Assembly (NCBI GenBank): GCA_010909165.1
Contig: MU008172.1
Location: 930,001 to 994,000, forward strand
Reading direction: 5' to 3'
DNA from: Anthoceros angustus
Taxonomy: Eukaryota; Streptophyta; Anthocerotopsida; Anthocerotales; Anthocerotaceae
Length of the DNA stretch: 64,000 bases
The notes under the pieces were generated by a model, which worked only from the letters and a program-made list of their open reading frames with translations, had not been told where the DNA came from and did not search any database. Below, one piece after another: positions 24,770 to 34,759 of the stretch. Position 1 is the first letter of the stretch. Each line of letters opens with the position of its first letter. A program made the position numbers and the translations under genes.

Positions 24770-24797
24770 GGGGGGCGCCGGCTGGCCGGCGCCCCCC
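24770..24797. repeat. 28-nt perfect GC hairpin
   Basis: Arms GGGGGGCGCCGGC and GCCGGCGCCCCCC separated by TG. It is the longest of the GC palindromes and lies about 0.8 kb inside the right inverted repeat. Confidence 0.9.
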
Positions 24798-25179
24798 ATT
24801 CCTCGTGTCGCTGTTCGTGCATAACTTTATCTAAAATTGAAGAAGTTGCAATGACGGTTGCACATACCACTTGTTTTAGGCTGAATATTGATGGACTGTG
24901 TCATGCGAATATGTTGCGTGTGATAAGCGGTTTAGGGTATTTTATCGCAACACCACGGCATGCAACATGACCCCTACGGGCATATGCCATTCCAAAGGAA
25001 GTGGTGACCATGCGGATATCAAAACATGTGGAATGTGCCCTTGTGGACAAGCATGGGCGCCGCCAGCCGCGCTCAACATGCCACGCCGTACCACATCCAC
25101 CTGTTCAAATTCATTCTGAAGGAACTGGTGGCCAAGTGGATAGCAAACATGTTCCATGTGACCTTCACACGAGTGGTGA

Positions 25180-25201
25180 GGGCGCCGCCAGCCGGCGCCC
25201 C
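25180..25201. repeat. GC hairpin near the right end of the TIR element
   Basis: GGGCGCCG, spacer, then CGGCGCCC. Related partial forms occur at about 25057-25075 and, outside the element, at 26298-26316. Confidence 0.8.
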
Positions 25202-25597
25202 CTCCCTTGCCTCACCACTGCGTACCGAAAATAGGTGAAGGATCACACATTAAACCTGAACGGGAAACGAAATTTTCTTCCCCACAAATATGTTTGATGG
25301 TTTGAACCTGTCCGCGAAATTGCATAACCCTTCCATAGTGGCGTTGGATTCGCAGATGTCTGATAACGGTATTGCTCGACCGGCAAACAGGGTGTGCATT
25401 GTGGGTCTTGTTTTGGCCGAAACAAATGGTTAAGGGAAGAGGGTCACCCTTCGGCATATGAACCAACGGAAAACTCGTATGATCCAAGAGCCGGACCCTT
25501 TTTTTCGCTATAGTTTCCACATAATAGCTGAACCCACAGCTTTTAGACCCATCACCAACCCTCTTCAGCGGTTATTCACAAAAAACCCCCATCGAGG

Positions 25598-25626
25598 ATA
25601 TTCCCCCCCTTCAAAATTTATGGTGT
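25598..25626 (-). repeat. Right terminal inverted repeat of the TIR element
   Basis: Reverse complement matches 11741-11769 over 29 bases; the match stops inward after GAATAT. Confidence 0.9.
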
Positions 25627-26259
25627 TAATTGCTGGTCTTGTGTCTCCAGCTCCGCACGCTTCTCTTCCAGATTGTTCCGGGTTCGTCTCAATTCTTCCT
25701 CCATGTTCCGGATTCTGATGGCTTGGGTAGCCATCACCTGCTCCTGCGCCTCCACTTGTTGAGTCGCCTGTCTCTCTCTTCCTAGAGCCTCGACCTTGCT
25801 CTTGCTCTCCTGCTCTAGGTGGGCAAAGTGCTCTTCCGCCTTTTGCCTCCAAGAATCCCGTTGGGTTGTCGCCCGAATAGCTCTCTCCTCGGTTTGTGAC
25901 AACTTCCCCTCCAGGACCTTCTCCGCGCGCCGTTGATCCACAAGGTCCCGCTGGAGTTTCTCCACGGCCTTCTCCAGCTTGGCCGCCTTCTCATCGGACT
26001 CCATGGCCTCCAATTGCCATTTGGTCCCTGCTCTCCTTTCCGTCATCTCTTGGGCCTTATTTGCCCGGACTTCTTCTTGACATGCCCATAAGGAGGCTGC
26101 TAGCTCCCTAGCCCCCTTCAAATCCACTCGGCTGAGTGCCTCGCAAGCACTCAGCAAATCTCCTAGGGGCCCAAATTCCGCCCCCGCTGGCCTCTTGCTG
26201 GAAATTTCCAGCTCCTTCGCGCTCCTTGGACCATCGCGCGGCGGCGTGGGTCCTCTCAC
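25618..26259 (-). pseudogene. Coiled-coil gag-like fragment
   Basis: Open minus-strand frame of about 210 codons, rich in Glu, Gln, Arg and Lys with heptad-like spacing (KLEKAVEKLQRDLVDQRRAE), so a long coiled coil. It runs into the right inverted repeat of the TIR element at its C-terminus and has no ATG at the 5' edge of the open frame. It is probably gag or another TE accessory protein, given the retroelement pieces on both sides; no retroviral zinc knuckle is seen. Confidence 0.4.
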
Positions 26260-26356
26260 CGTCGCCCCATCCGCTCTTCCACCCAGTGGTGATGGCGGCT
26301 GGCGCCGCCAGCGCCTGGCTCTCCTTCCCTTCCCTACCGCCGTGAGGCGCCTCTGG

Positions 26357-26490
26357 GCATGGGGTGCCTACCGCGGTGGTGTTCCCCGCGGTAGTCTGCG
26401 TGCCTACCGTGGTAGTCTGCGCTTCCTCTCAGCCTACCGGCGTAGTGTGGCAGCCTACGGTGGTGATGCGCCAACCTACCACCCCTACAG
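26357..26490. repeat. Short imperfect repeats CCTACCGCGGTGGT / CCTACCGTGGTAGT
   Basis: Five or six spaced variants of CCTACCGNNGTRGT within 130 bp (for example near 26368, 26404, 26435, 26451, 26476). The reverse strand would read as a Thr/Val/Gly-rich stretch in line with the coiled-coil frame, so this may be coding low complexity. Confidence 0.6.
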
Positions 26491-26689
26491 TGCCTTTCCT
26501 GCGGGGGTCGTTTGCCCGTTTCTTTTCCCTGGGATATTCTCTTTGCTTCCCCACCAATACCCTACAGCTCCAACTCCAAGTTTCTCAGGAAATTCCCAAC
26601 ATGCTCCCTTCCAATCGATTTTAGCCAAAAAAAATCAAGTCCGTTCTTCCTCCGGTTCTTTTGGGATGGCTGCCCAAACTTTTGCATTC

Positions 26690-27272
26690 CACAAGATTGT
26701 CGCAGGATGAGCTGCAAGAGTTGAGGAGACAAATGTCTAACTTGCTAGCCAAGGGCTATGTAAGAATCACAAAGTCTCCATTTGGTGCGCCAGTGTTGTT
26801 TACGCGCAAGAAGAATAGAGGATTGAGATTATGCTTGGATTATAGAGCACCCAATCAGATAACAGTGAAGAATTCATATCCTTTGCCAAGGATGGATGAC
26901 CTGTTTGACAGATTAAGAGGTGCTAAGTATTTCACGAAGCTGGATTCAATGGCAGGCTATTACCAGATTCGCATCGTAGAAGAACATGAATATAAGATTG
27001 CTTGTAGAACAAGGTATGGATCTTTTGAGTTCCTCCTCATGCTATTTGGACTCACTAATGCACCAGCCACATTCCAGACTCTCATGAATACAATATTTAG
27101 AGATCTGTTGGATAAGTGTGTTGTGATTTACTTGGATGTCATCTTAATATACAATTCTATCTTATAAGAGCATGTCCAACACTCGAGGAAAGTGTTAGAA
27201 AGTAGCTATAACAAAGTGTGACTTTGTTAAGGAAGAGATAGACTTCGTCAGATTCATTGTTTGTAAGGGAGT
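26690..27272 (+). pseudogene. Ty3/gypsy reverse transcriptase fragment
   Basis: Plus-strand gypsy RT: SPFGAPVLFTRKKNRGLRLC, then KYFTKLDSMAGYYQIRI, FGLTNAPATFQ and VVIYLDVILIYNS. The catalytic YLDD is YLDV here, which would inactivate it. A stop follows; the frame then continues as EHVQHSRKVLE and EEIDFVRFIVCKG, the usual next RT block, up to about 27272, where the sequence switches to minus-strand integrase. Confidence 0.85.
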
Positions 27273-28084
27273 TGCAACAAGCCTTGCGGATTTGTTTGCT
27301 CTACCTTATCCTGCTGGTAGTCTATACAAGACTTAACATACTCAGATGCTTGTACATCCCGAGGCCCGGTTAAGCGGTTTTCAACTTCTCATGAGTTAGG
27401 TCAATCCCTCGATGACCTGCACTTGGCACATCATAACACTTTGCAAACAACTTCCTCCTCAACTATTGAGAATCAGGAATCACGATCCTGTTTTGCTTGA
27501 AAATCAACAAGCCATCTCTAAGCTTAAAAATTTAGATTCCAGTTGCTCCACTTCATTGATCTGGTCCTGTACCAATGGATCTCGCAGATAAGCTTCCTTG
27601 ATCTGCGTGTGACTGTCCTTTCCCTACTAGAAAAGGGCACCCTATGTTACACTTTATGTTAAGATTTGGACCCCTGGATGTAACACTCATGTTGCAATTT
27701 TGGGGTCATGTAACACTTATTGGGCCCCTTGTTACACTTTGGCTTGGAAACCATACCCACAATTTGTTGCAATCATGTTGCAATGGTGTTGCAATTATGT
27801 TAAGATGAAGAGAGGTGGTTTTGCCTCTCTCAAAATTGCAACATGATTGCAACATCTAAAGTGTTACAAGAGAGGTCTTGTAACACTTTTGGAGGCTTGG
27901 TACGAACCTCCTCCCCATCCACTATTCCTCTTACTTTTGCCCTTTGCAATACCACGTTTTACTTGGATGTCATCTTAATATACAATTCTATCTTATAAGA
28001 GCATGTCCAACACTCGAGGAAAGTGTTAGAAAGTAGCTATAACAAAGTGTGACTTTGTTAAGGAAGAGATAGACTTCGTCAGAT

Positions 28085-28450
28085 TCATTGTTTGTAAGGG
28101 AGTTGCAACAAGCCTTGCGGATTTGTTTGCTCTACCTTATCCTGCTGGTAGTCTATACAAGACTTAACATACTCAACAGTATGCTTGTACATCCCAGGCC
28201 AGTTAAACAGTTTTTTCAACTTCTCATGAGTTAGGTCAATCCCTCGATGACCTGCACTTGGCACATCATAACACTTTGCAAACAACTTCCTCCTCAACTA
28301 TTGAGAATCAGGAATCACGATCCTGTTTTGCTTGAAAATCAACAAGCCATCTCTAAGCTTAAAAATTTAGATTCCAGTTGCTCCACTTCATTGATCTGGT
28401 CCTGCAATGGATCTCGCAGATAAGCTTCCTTGATCTGCGTGTGGTATCCT
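28085..28450 (-). pseudogene. Ty3/gypsy integrase zinc-binding fragment
   Basis: Minus strand: FKLRDGLLIFKQNRIVIPDS, then a stop, then RRKLFAKCYDVPSAGHRGID, LTHEKLKKLFNWPGMYKHTV and EYVKSCIDYQQ. This is the integrase H2C2 region and the stretch before it. The same piece is at 27280-27620 in the duplicated copy. It ends abruptly against plus-strand RT at about 28090, so an inversion or fold-back has joined two parts. Confidence 0.8.
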
Positions 28451-28452
28451 TT

Positions 28453-28481
28453 CCTACTAGAAAAGGGCACCCTATGTTACA
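28453..28481 (+). repeat. CACTA left terminal inverted repeat
   Basis: CCTACTAGAAAAGGGCACCC and onward. The duplicated counterpart at 27622-27651 has one extra leading C. Confidence 0.85.
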
Positions 28482-28799
28482 CTTTATGTTAAGATTTGGA
28501 CCCTGGATGTAACACTCATGTTGCAATTTTGGGGTCATGTAACACTATTGGGCCCCTTGTTACACTTTGGCTTGGAAACCATACCAGAAGTTGTTGCAAT
28601 CATGTTGCAATGGTGTTGCAATTATGTTAAGATGAAGAGAGGTGGTTTTGCCTCTCTCAAAATTGCAACATGATTGCAACATCTAAAGTGTTACAAGAGA
28701 GGTCTTGTAACACTTTTGGAGGCTTGGTACCGAACCTCCTCCCCATCCACTATTCCTTTACTTTTGCCCTTGCAATACCACGTTTTACTTGGTAGTTAC

Positions 28800-31700
28800 G
28801 CCGTCGCCCTTCAATACGACCATATATAAATACATGCGAATACATCCTTATACTATACACATGTAGTCTACTAAATGTAATATATTATTCTAAGTGCTAT
28901 ACTTATTCAATTCCATATAAAATAAGTTTGTATACTATTATGCATACATATTCATGATGCGGTACTATGTATTTACTATACGTGTAAATAGCGGCTCTTT
29001 CTACCCCTACTTTATAGCATGCATGCGGTTTGTCCTTCCACGTCACCAATAGCCAACGCCATGGCCCCACCGGCCCCCACCTATCACCTTAATGTGACGC
29101 ATCACGTGAGGTTATGCCCCTACAAGATTGTCTTTGCGGAGGAGTTTGGTATGCTCGGCTTATGCTTTTACGCCTCCATGTAAGGCACTTCCTACTCGTC
29201 ATCGTATGCACCTCGAAACTTCCGCCTCCTGCTCGATTCCCAATTTTCTTCTTCCTCCCTCACGCCACGGACGCCTGCCCCGCCGCCCGGCATCGGGCCG
29301 CCGGGTGATCCACCTCCGCCACCCGCTCCTCCTAGTCCCCTCGTTTTGGCTGTCCACTGCACACAAGTGTGTTTCCTCCACATGTGGCCTTCTGCCCCCC
29401 TCGTGGTCCACCACCCGACCTCGCCTCCACACTCATTGTTCCCGCCATTCACGGCGTCAATCCATCGATCCCAACGGCCTCCACCCTCATAAACATGGCC
29501 GTCACCTTCTTCCGGGCACTCCACCCTCTCCAACTGCTTGCGCCCACGTGACACAACCCTCGTCGCCCTGCCTCCATTCACACCATTCCTGCATGGCCCA
29601 CCAAACTGGCGATCGTGGTGTCGCGGCACCACAATTTCCCCACATTAGTCGCTTCTCACCTCCCCTCGCCTCATGACCGCATGGCCCGTCTCCACTTCAC
29701 ATCTCTTTGTCATCGCCTTTCCCCCTTCCAATACCCGCCAGCCCGCCTCCTCTCCTCCTCCTCCCAAGCCCTCCCCGCTTATTCCTTCCTAGCCTCTCCA
29801 CGTCCACGCCACCACGTGCACCACCCGCCCCACCTTCCTTCCTCGGAAGGCCACCATATCGGGATCCATCTCCAATTCAATGTCATTGCAAAATGGTCAT
29901 TTCCTTGTTCCTTAACAATGGCTCGAATCTGGTGTCTTGTCATACACTCCCCGCCTTACCTCTGTAGGAACTCGCAGAACCCCCACTATCGCGGACCGCC
30001 CACTCGCATGGAAATCGTCCTCTTCAACCTCCCCATGCCTCGCCTTCTTGGAAACCGCCCATGTTTGATTCTCAAACCTCACCACCAGCCAAGACGCCCT
30101 TTCCCCATGGGTTTGGACCCATCCCGTTTTGGCTAGCCTCTCTTTTCGCAATTTCGTACTTGATGGCTCAAACTTCCCGGCTCACCCCATCAGCCCATGC
30201 AAGTGCATCTTCCCACTTCGTCATCCACCATGCTCGGTTTCTTCCATGTCCTCCCCCCTACCATAATGAAGGAGGTCAAGAGGGCATCATGCAAGTACCT
30301 TTGATATGGGCAAGGCCCAGGCATGTGAAAGGGGAAGGACGGGGACGTCAGCTAATGCGGATCCAAGAGGCATGAGGATACGTGCTCAATTTCGTGCGAC
30401 ACATATCTGCACTCCGGCCGAGAGCATGGACCTACATAGTGGAGCCCAGTTGAGGCAACGCGCGATAAATAAAGAGGAAAAGAGGAGGAGGAGTAGAGGC
30501 GGCGTACGGTGGCAAGGGCACGCCGGCAAGAAGATCAAGAGGAAGCCCATGGGCAAAAGATCGAGGAGCGGGCGGTAAGGCAAATGGTCAGCTTTGATGT
30601 GGACACCTTATACCTGGGTAACTCATGATGGCCATGCTGGTTTGTATGTGCACTTGGTGTGCACACTTTGCCGGCGTGGAGGAAGCGCAGAGAAGTGGCA
30701 AAGCTTGCTCCACGACATATGTCGACTTGACAAAGTCCGGAATATTAACGGACCACTAACTGCTTTCTAACGCCCCGCCATCTTGCCACCCGAGTTCATT
30801 CACAACCTTCGTCCTCACGGTACCAGATTCTGCGTGCCTTGCTTCGCCGCCGAACAACATGAGTCCCTCCCCGCTTCATGTGGTTTTGCATGGCCTCCTT
30901 GACCATTTCACCCCATGCTTGTTTATCAAGGCTTTAACGATTGCATCGTTGTCCACCGCACTCACCGCCAAAGATCCAGACCTCGTCATCACCGCTGGTT
31001 AGAACACCACCCCTTGCGTAAATTGATTGCGCCATTCGAGATCAAGTGCGTCGGCTTGGTCCGCCTCACGCCGCTTGTCCGCCCCTTCCACGATTCCACT
31101 TTCCCTTCTTGCAATCGCCGCCACCGCCTGCCCTCGAAGGTTGCCTCCCTTGTCCCCATGCTTAAACACCGCATGCCGTGTGCTCTGTGTTACCCGCTTG
31201 TCCACCATGCCCACTCACCCGCCGCAAACTTGAGCGTGTGCACACTTTGCCGGCGTCACTTGCGGCAAAGTGTGCACTTGGTGTGCACACTTTGCCCGGC
31301 ATCACTTGCGTTAAATCGACCGCGACAACCAACCTCATCCGACGAAATAGCTCCTCCTCTATGTCGTTCAATTCTTGCGCAATGCTCCAACTCCGCATCC
31401 GTCGGGCCGAGGTTCCGATCTCGACGTCGTCAAAATCAACTCCTGCTCAGCAGCCATCTCGCCCTCGCCTCTTACCTTCGGCCGTCTTGATGAGGAGGCC
31501 GCTTCTTGGTCGCCGATGTCGAATGAAGACGCCGGTGCGGGGATGAGCGACCCGAGGCCGGTTGCCCCCATCCTCCCCACCGCACGGTCCATCGCCGCCG
31601 ACGCCGCCGGGCCGCCCGGTGGTGTTCGCTTCACGCGACTGCCCGCAAGCCTCACCGCCATACTCTCCACCTTGTGAACCGGTTGTCCACCGCCTGCTCC

Positions 31701-32100
31701 ATGTCAAGGCAATGGCTTCCCTCTCGGGTGAAAGGCGCGGGCCATGAGTCCGGTATGCATTCAAGACACCCATTTTGAAAAAGCTTGTTTGCAAAGGCCG
31801 GTGGTCATTTATCGCTATCTCGACCAGCCACCGCCTGCACTTGCTACTTGCCCATAATCACAGCTCGACCACAACCTCGATGCATGGAGCAATTTTCATG
31901 TCCCATTGGTTCGTTGCGTTACTCGTGATGTATGATATTGCCCAAATGGCGCAGCCTCAATGCCCCCATTACTCCATTTTAAAGAATCATCGACTTCCTC
32001 GACCATTCCCACACGCCACTTGGGTATTGGCACATTCCGCCATTGGATCTGCTTGTTTGTTTGGAAATACTTTAATGCCCACTTGGCATGCCGGTTTTGC
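28800..32100. other. CACTA left interior, no recognised gene
   Basis: AT-rich for about 250 bp, then a long C-rich/G-poor stretch on the plus strand with only short, unrecognised frames. It contains repeats of GTGTGCACACTTTGCCGG at about 30655, 31237 and 31282. Confidence 0.45.
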
Positions 32101-32129
32101 CCCCATCCGTTCAGCTACTCAAACGACAT

Positions 32130-32660
32130 GCCACAATCTATGTGCCACAGCATGGGTTCCTCCTCTCCATCCCTCGCCGGAGTAGGCACGGCCAAGGCCC
32201 ACCCTGTTTCCATCCATCGCCTCGGATGCATCATGCATCGAGTTACTGCGATGGCCACACAAATGGACCATCGATGGAGTGCACCTGACACGGAAACCTT
32301 CTCGGTATTCACAAGGTCAAACCCGATTATCGACTTCGCGGCGATGGCCTTGTCCCTCTGGCCGACACTCGTACCATCCAACCTTCAATGTAATCGGATT
32401 ATACTCCTCCGAACGCATCCGCAGATTTGCTCTATGTGGCCGTAGAAGGCGCTCCTCTTGAGCTCCCGGCGTCCCACCATGATAAACTTTGCGACACGCA
32501 CTATCTTTTGTGCTCCGCCGCTTGTCCGCCTGCTCGAGGTGGCTGCCTTTGTTCCACATGTGACTATGTGCCGCTTGCAACGCAGGCCATCCATTATAGC
32601 CCTCACTTCGTGGGTCATAGCAGATGCCTCCCAAGCGCCACCGCCCTTCTTACATGCACC
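32130..32660 (-). pseudogene. DUF4216-like remnant of CACTA transposase
   Basis: In shifting minus-strand frames: AFYGHIEQI, then ITLKVGWYECR, FDLVNTEKVSVS and GWALAVPTPARD. The order matches the DUF4216 region (YYG..KEI, FKC.W, GW.V.) that follows DUF4218 in plant CACTA transposases. Several frameshifts. Confidence 0.55.
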
Positions 32661-32699
32661 CACCTCTTGAAACTTCGTTCCTCATGTGCACCGTACATC

Positions 32700-34010
32700 C
32701 TCACCTCTTCGTCAGACATGTCCAAAACGGCTGCATCACCTTCGTGTGATACAAAGACATAAGTATGGGCTGGCGCACCTCAGCGGCATCCATTGTGTAT
32801 GGCGGCACTGACTTTTCTCCCACACGGTCCTCGGGACTCCATGATCCACCGACGTGACCATAGTAGCGGAGGAATGACATGCCGAAATGCATACTCTCCT
32901 CTCTCATATACCCCACGGCTATCTTGGACTCTGGTTTTGGCGCCGTCCGCTCGATCCTAAGTATCTCTCCGGGTACATCCACAGTGTGCCCAGGCCAATC
33001 ACCACCTCGTCCACTAAATGTATTATGAGGTGGGTTGATATATCAAAGACCTTTGGAGGAATTGCTTTTCCAGAGCACATCACCCGCATGACCTCTTCTC
33101 GTTGTGCTTGAATTTCATGGCGGTATTGTCCGTGGCAAATCCATCTGTCTGATCGACCCAATTTCACAACCGCCTTGTACACCTGGGTCTATGCACTCAA
33201 GGACGATGGGAAGATGATTTCCAGCATGATGTGCGATCATGGCACTTCAAGCCCACTTTGCCCCCTCTAATTTCGCTCCTATGTTAGACCCATAGCACAT
33301 GGGCGGCTTTATGCGTTTAATTCTCTCTATGACTTGGCGGAGGTCGTCTTTCGCCAAAACGTAAGACGCCTCAATGGCCCTTCCACCGCCACAACCACCT
33401 TTTCCCTCCATTGGCTTCCATGTCCATCCTTGATGCTAGGTCGTCTCGCTCTCCCGTCAAAGTGTGCCATATGGCCTCTGCATTGTTCTTTTCCACGCAT
33501 GACATCCTTTGGCGCCATCACAAGAAGGTGACGCCAATATGGGAGCACCCTAAGCAGAAGACATCCGCTGCTCCAAAATTTCCTCGCCGGATCTCGGGTG
33601 GCGACCTTCTCTGCGTACCATATCATCACCACATCATCAAACGCTGGTGGTGGGGACGGAGTTCCGCCGTCCATCGTACAAGTCCATGTCTTCCACCGTC
33701 GCTATCGCCGGGCAACCACCTCCTGTGCCAACATAAACCTGCTTTTTAATTGATGAGAATAGCGGGAATCCAGTCCAAGAATCCACACACGCCGGGTCCC
33801 TTTCACTTGCAATCCAGGGTGCCCAACCACAGGTAGTCGGCAATGACGCTCAAAGACCGCCGCACCTAAAATGCCTCCTAGGATCGTTCACCGGTATTGA
33901 AAAGTCTTCCATGTCCACCCCTCTCCACAGCTCTTCCAGTTCTTCTACCAGGGGCGCCATATAAACATCAAAATTTTTTACCATGCCCGGTCCTGGGACA
34001 GCGGGAGCGA
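32700..34010 (-). pseudogene. CACTA TNP2/Transposase_21 and DUF4218 remnant
   Basis: Minus strand, in order: PAVPGPGMVKNFDVYMAPLV and EELEELW (TNP2 block, about 33870-34010), remnants of WLP..HRYR, LRVLPYWRHLLV near 33550, then PPKVFDISTHLIIHLVDEVV and LWMYPERYLG (DUF4218, about 32960-33070) and IAVGYMREES. All are typical of En/Spm transposases but spread over different frames, so the gene is dead or badly sequenced. It breaks off at about 34010, where plus-strand coding-like sequence starts. Confidence 0.75.
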
Positions 34011-34020
34011 GGAGGAAGAT

Positions 34021-34741
34021 GTGGAGATGGCGGATGCTGAGGTTGAGGAAGACATGCTGACTACATTGCCACCACATGAAATTGGAGAATTGACGGAGCA
34101 CCTGGCCGGTAAGCCATTAGACGATGTCATAGCCGTGTTGTGCAGGCTACATGGGCATGGTGGAGTGTACATGGCTGTGAGCCGGTTATGCGATGGAGGG
34201 TGGGTAGAGAATGAGGAGGCGGACGAAGAGTCGTCCGATGAGGAAGGACGAGTGAGGAAGGCCTTCCACCGGTGTGTTGGAGCTAGTGTGTGCAAAATGG
34301 AGCCGATGATGCCATGGTTACCACGAGTTTGCGAGAAAGACCGTGAGGAAGGTAGAGTATGAGTTTGCAAGTATAGAGCGCGAGGATATTGTGGCGGGTT
34401 TGCGGTGCATCGCGGACAAGGAACCACAATGTGGGCAAGAAGGTGCGCAAGCACTGTGGAGGGAGAAGGGAAGGATGCAAAATGGTTGCATCCGCCTAAT
34501 GTGAGCACGAAGGCATGGAGAAAGGGCGGCAAGCCGTGGTGACGCTAAGCATGGTGGTGTGTGGCCAACACCAGCCGCAACGCCGGCAAGAATTGCGAAG
34601 CACGAGCATGGGACGAATCCCTTTGGTCCAGTAGGAGCAAAGGAGTTCGAAAAACGGTATGTCCAACGCTGGGGAGGGAGCGCAACCCTGGATGAGTTGA
34701 AGTGGGCAGCAAGGCATGGATTGGACAAAGATGCCGAGTAA
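34021..34741 (+). pseudogene. Unrecognised plus-strand coding fragments in the CACTA element
   Basis: Two open pieces with protein-like composition: LPPHEIGELTEHLAGKPLDD followed by a D/E-rich part (34021-34362), and NPFGPVGAKEFEKRYVQRWG (34559-34741). They lie directly beyond the truncated end of the minus-strand TNP2 block. They may be part of the element's other gene, or TNP2 N-terminal sequence inverted. No family assigned. Confidence 0.3.
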
Positions 34742-34759
34742 TCGAGTGGTAAAATAGTC

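Larger units (their letters stand above)
24636..25597. other. 3' flank of the TIR element
   Basis: No coding frame recognised. It contains the GC hairpins at 24770 and 25180 and then AT-richer sequence up to the right inverted repeat. Confidence 0.5.
11739..25628. mobile_element. 13.9 kb TIR element carrying a DNA methyltransferase and a DUF7869-like protein
   Basis: A 29-bp perfect inverted repeat (ACACCATAAATTTTGAAGGG plus nine more bases) bounds the interval, at 11741-11769 and 25598-25626; two further A/T bases also pair. Inside, two decayed genes diverge from about 19.3-19.6 kb: a minus-strand gene ending in a beta-class DNA N4/N6 methyltransferase domain, and a plus-strand gene with DUF7869-like features. 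I see no clear target-site duplication: the left flank ends in GGAGAG and the right flank starts with AATTGC, beyond the shared AA/TT. Large parts of both genes are repeated inside the element. Transposons that carry DNA-modifying enzymes are known (fungal KDZ elements with TET/JBP), but I do not know this combination. Confidence 0.75.
27131..28795. repeat. 830-bp tandem duplication spanning an RT/integrase junction and a CACTA end
   Basis: 27131-27960 repeats at 27961-28795 with a few small indels. The join lies in TTTTACTTGG. Each copy holds the end of RT, the minus-strand integrase piece and the left end of the CACTA element, so the CACTA inverted repeat appears twice (27622 and 28453). 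Confidence 0.9.
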
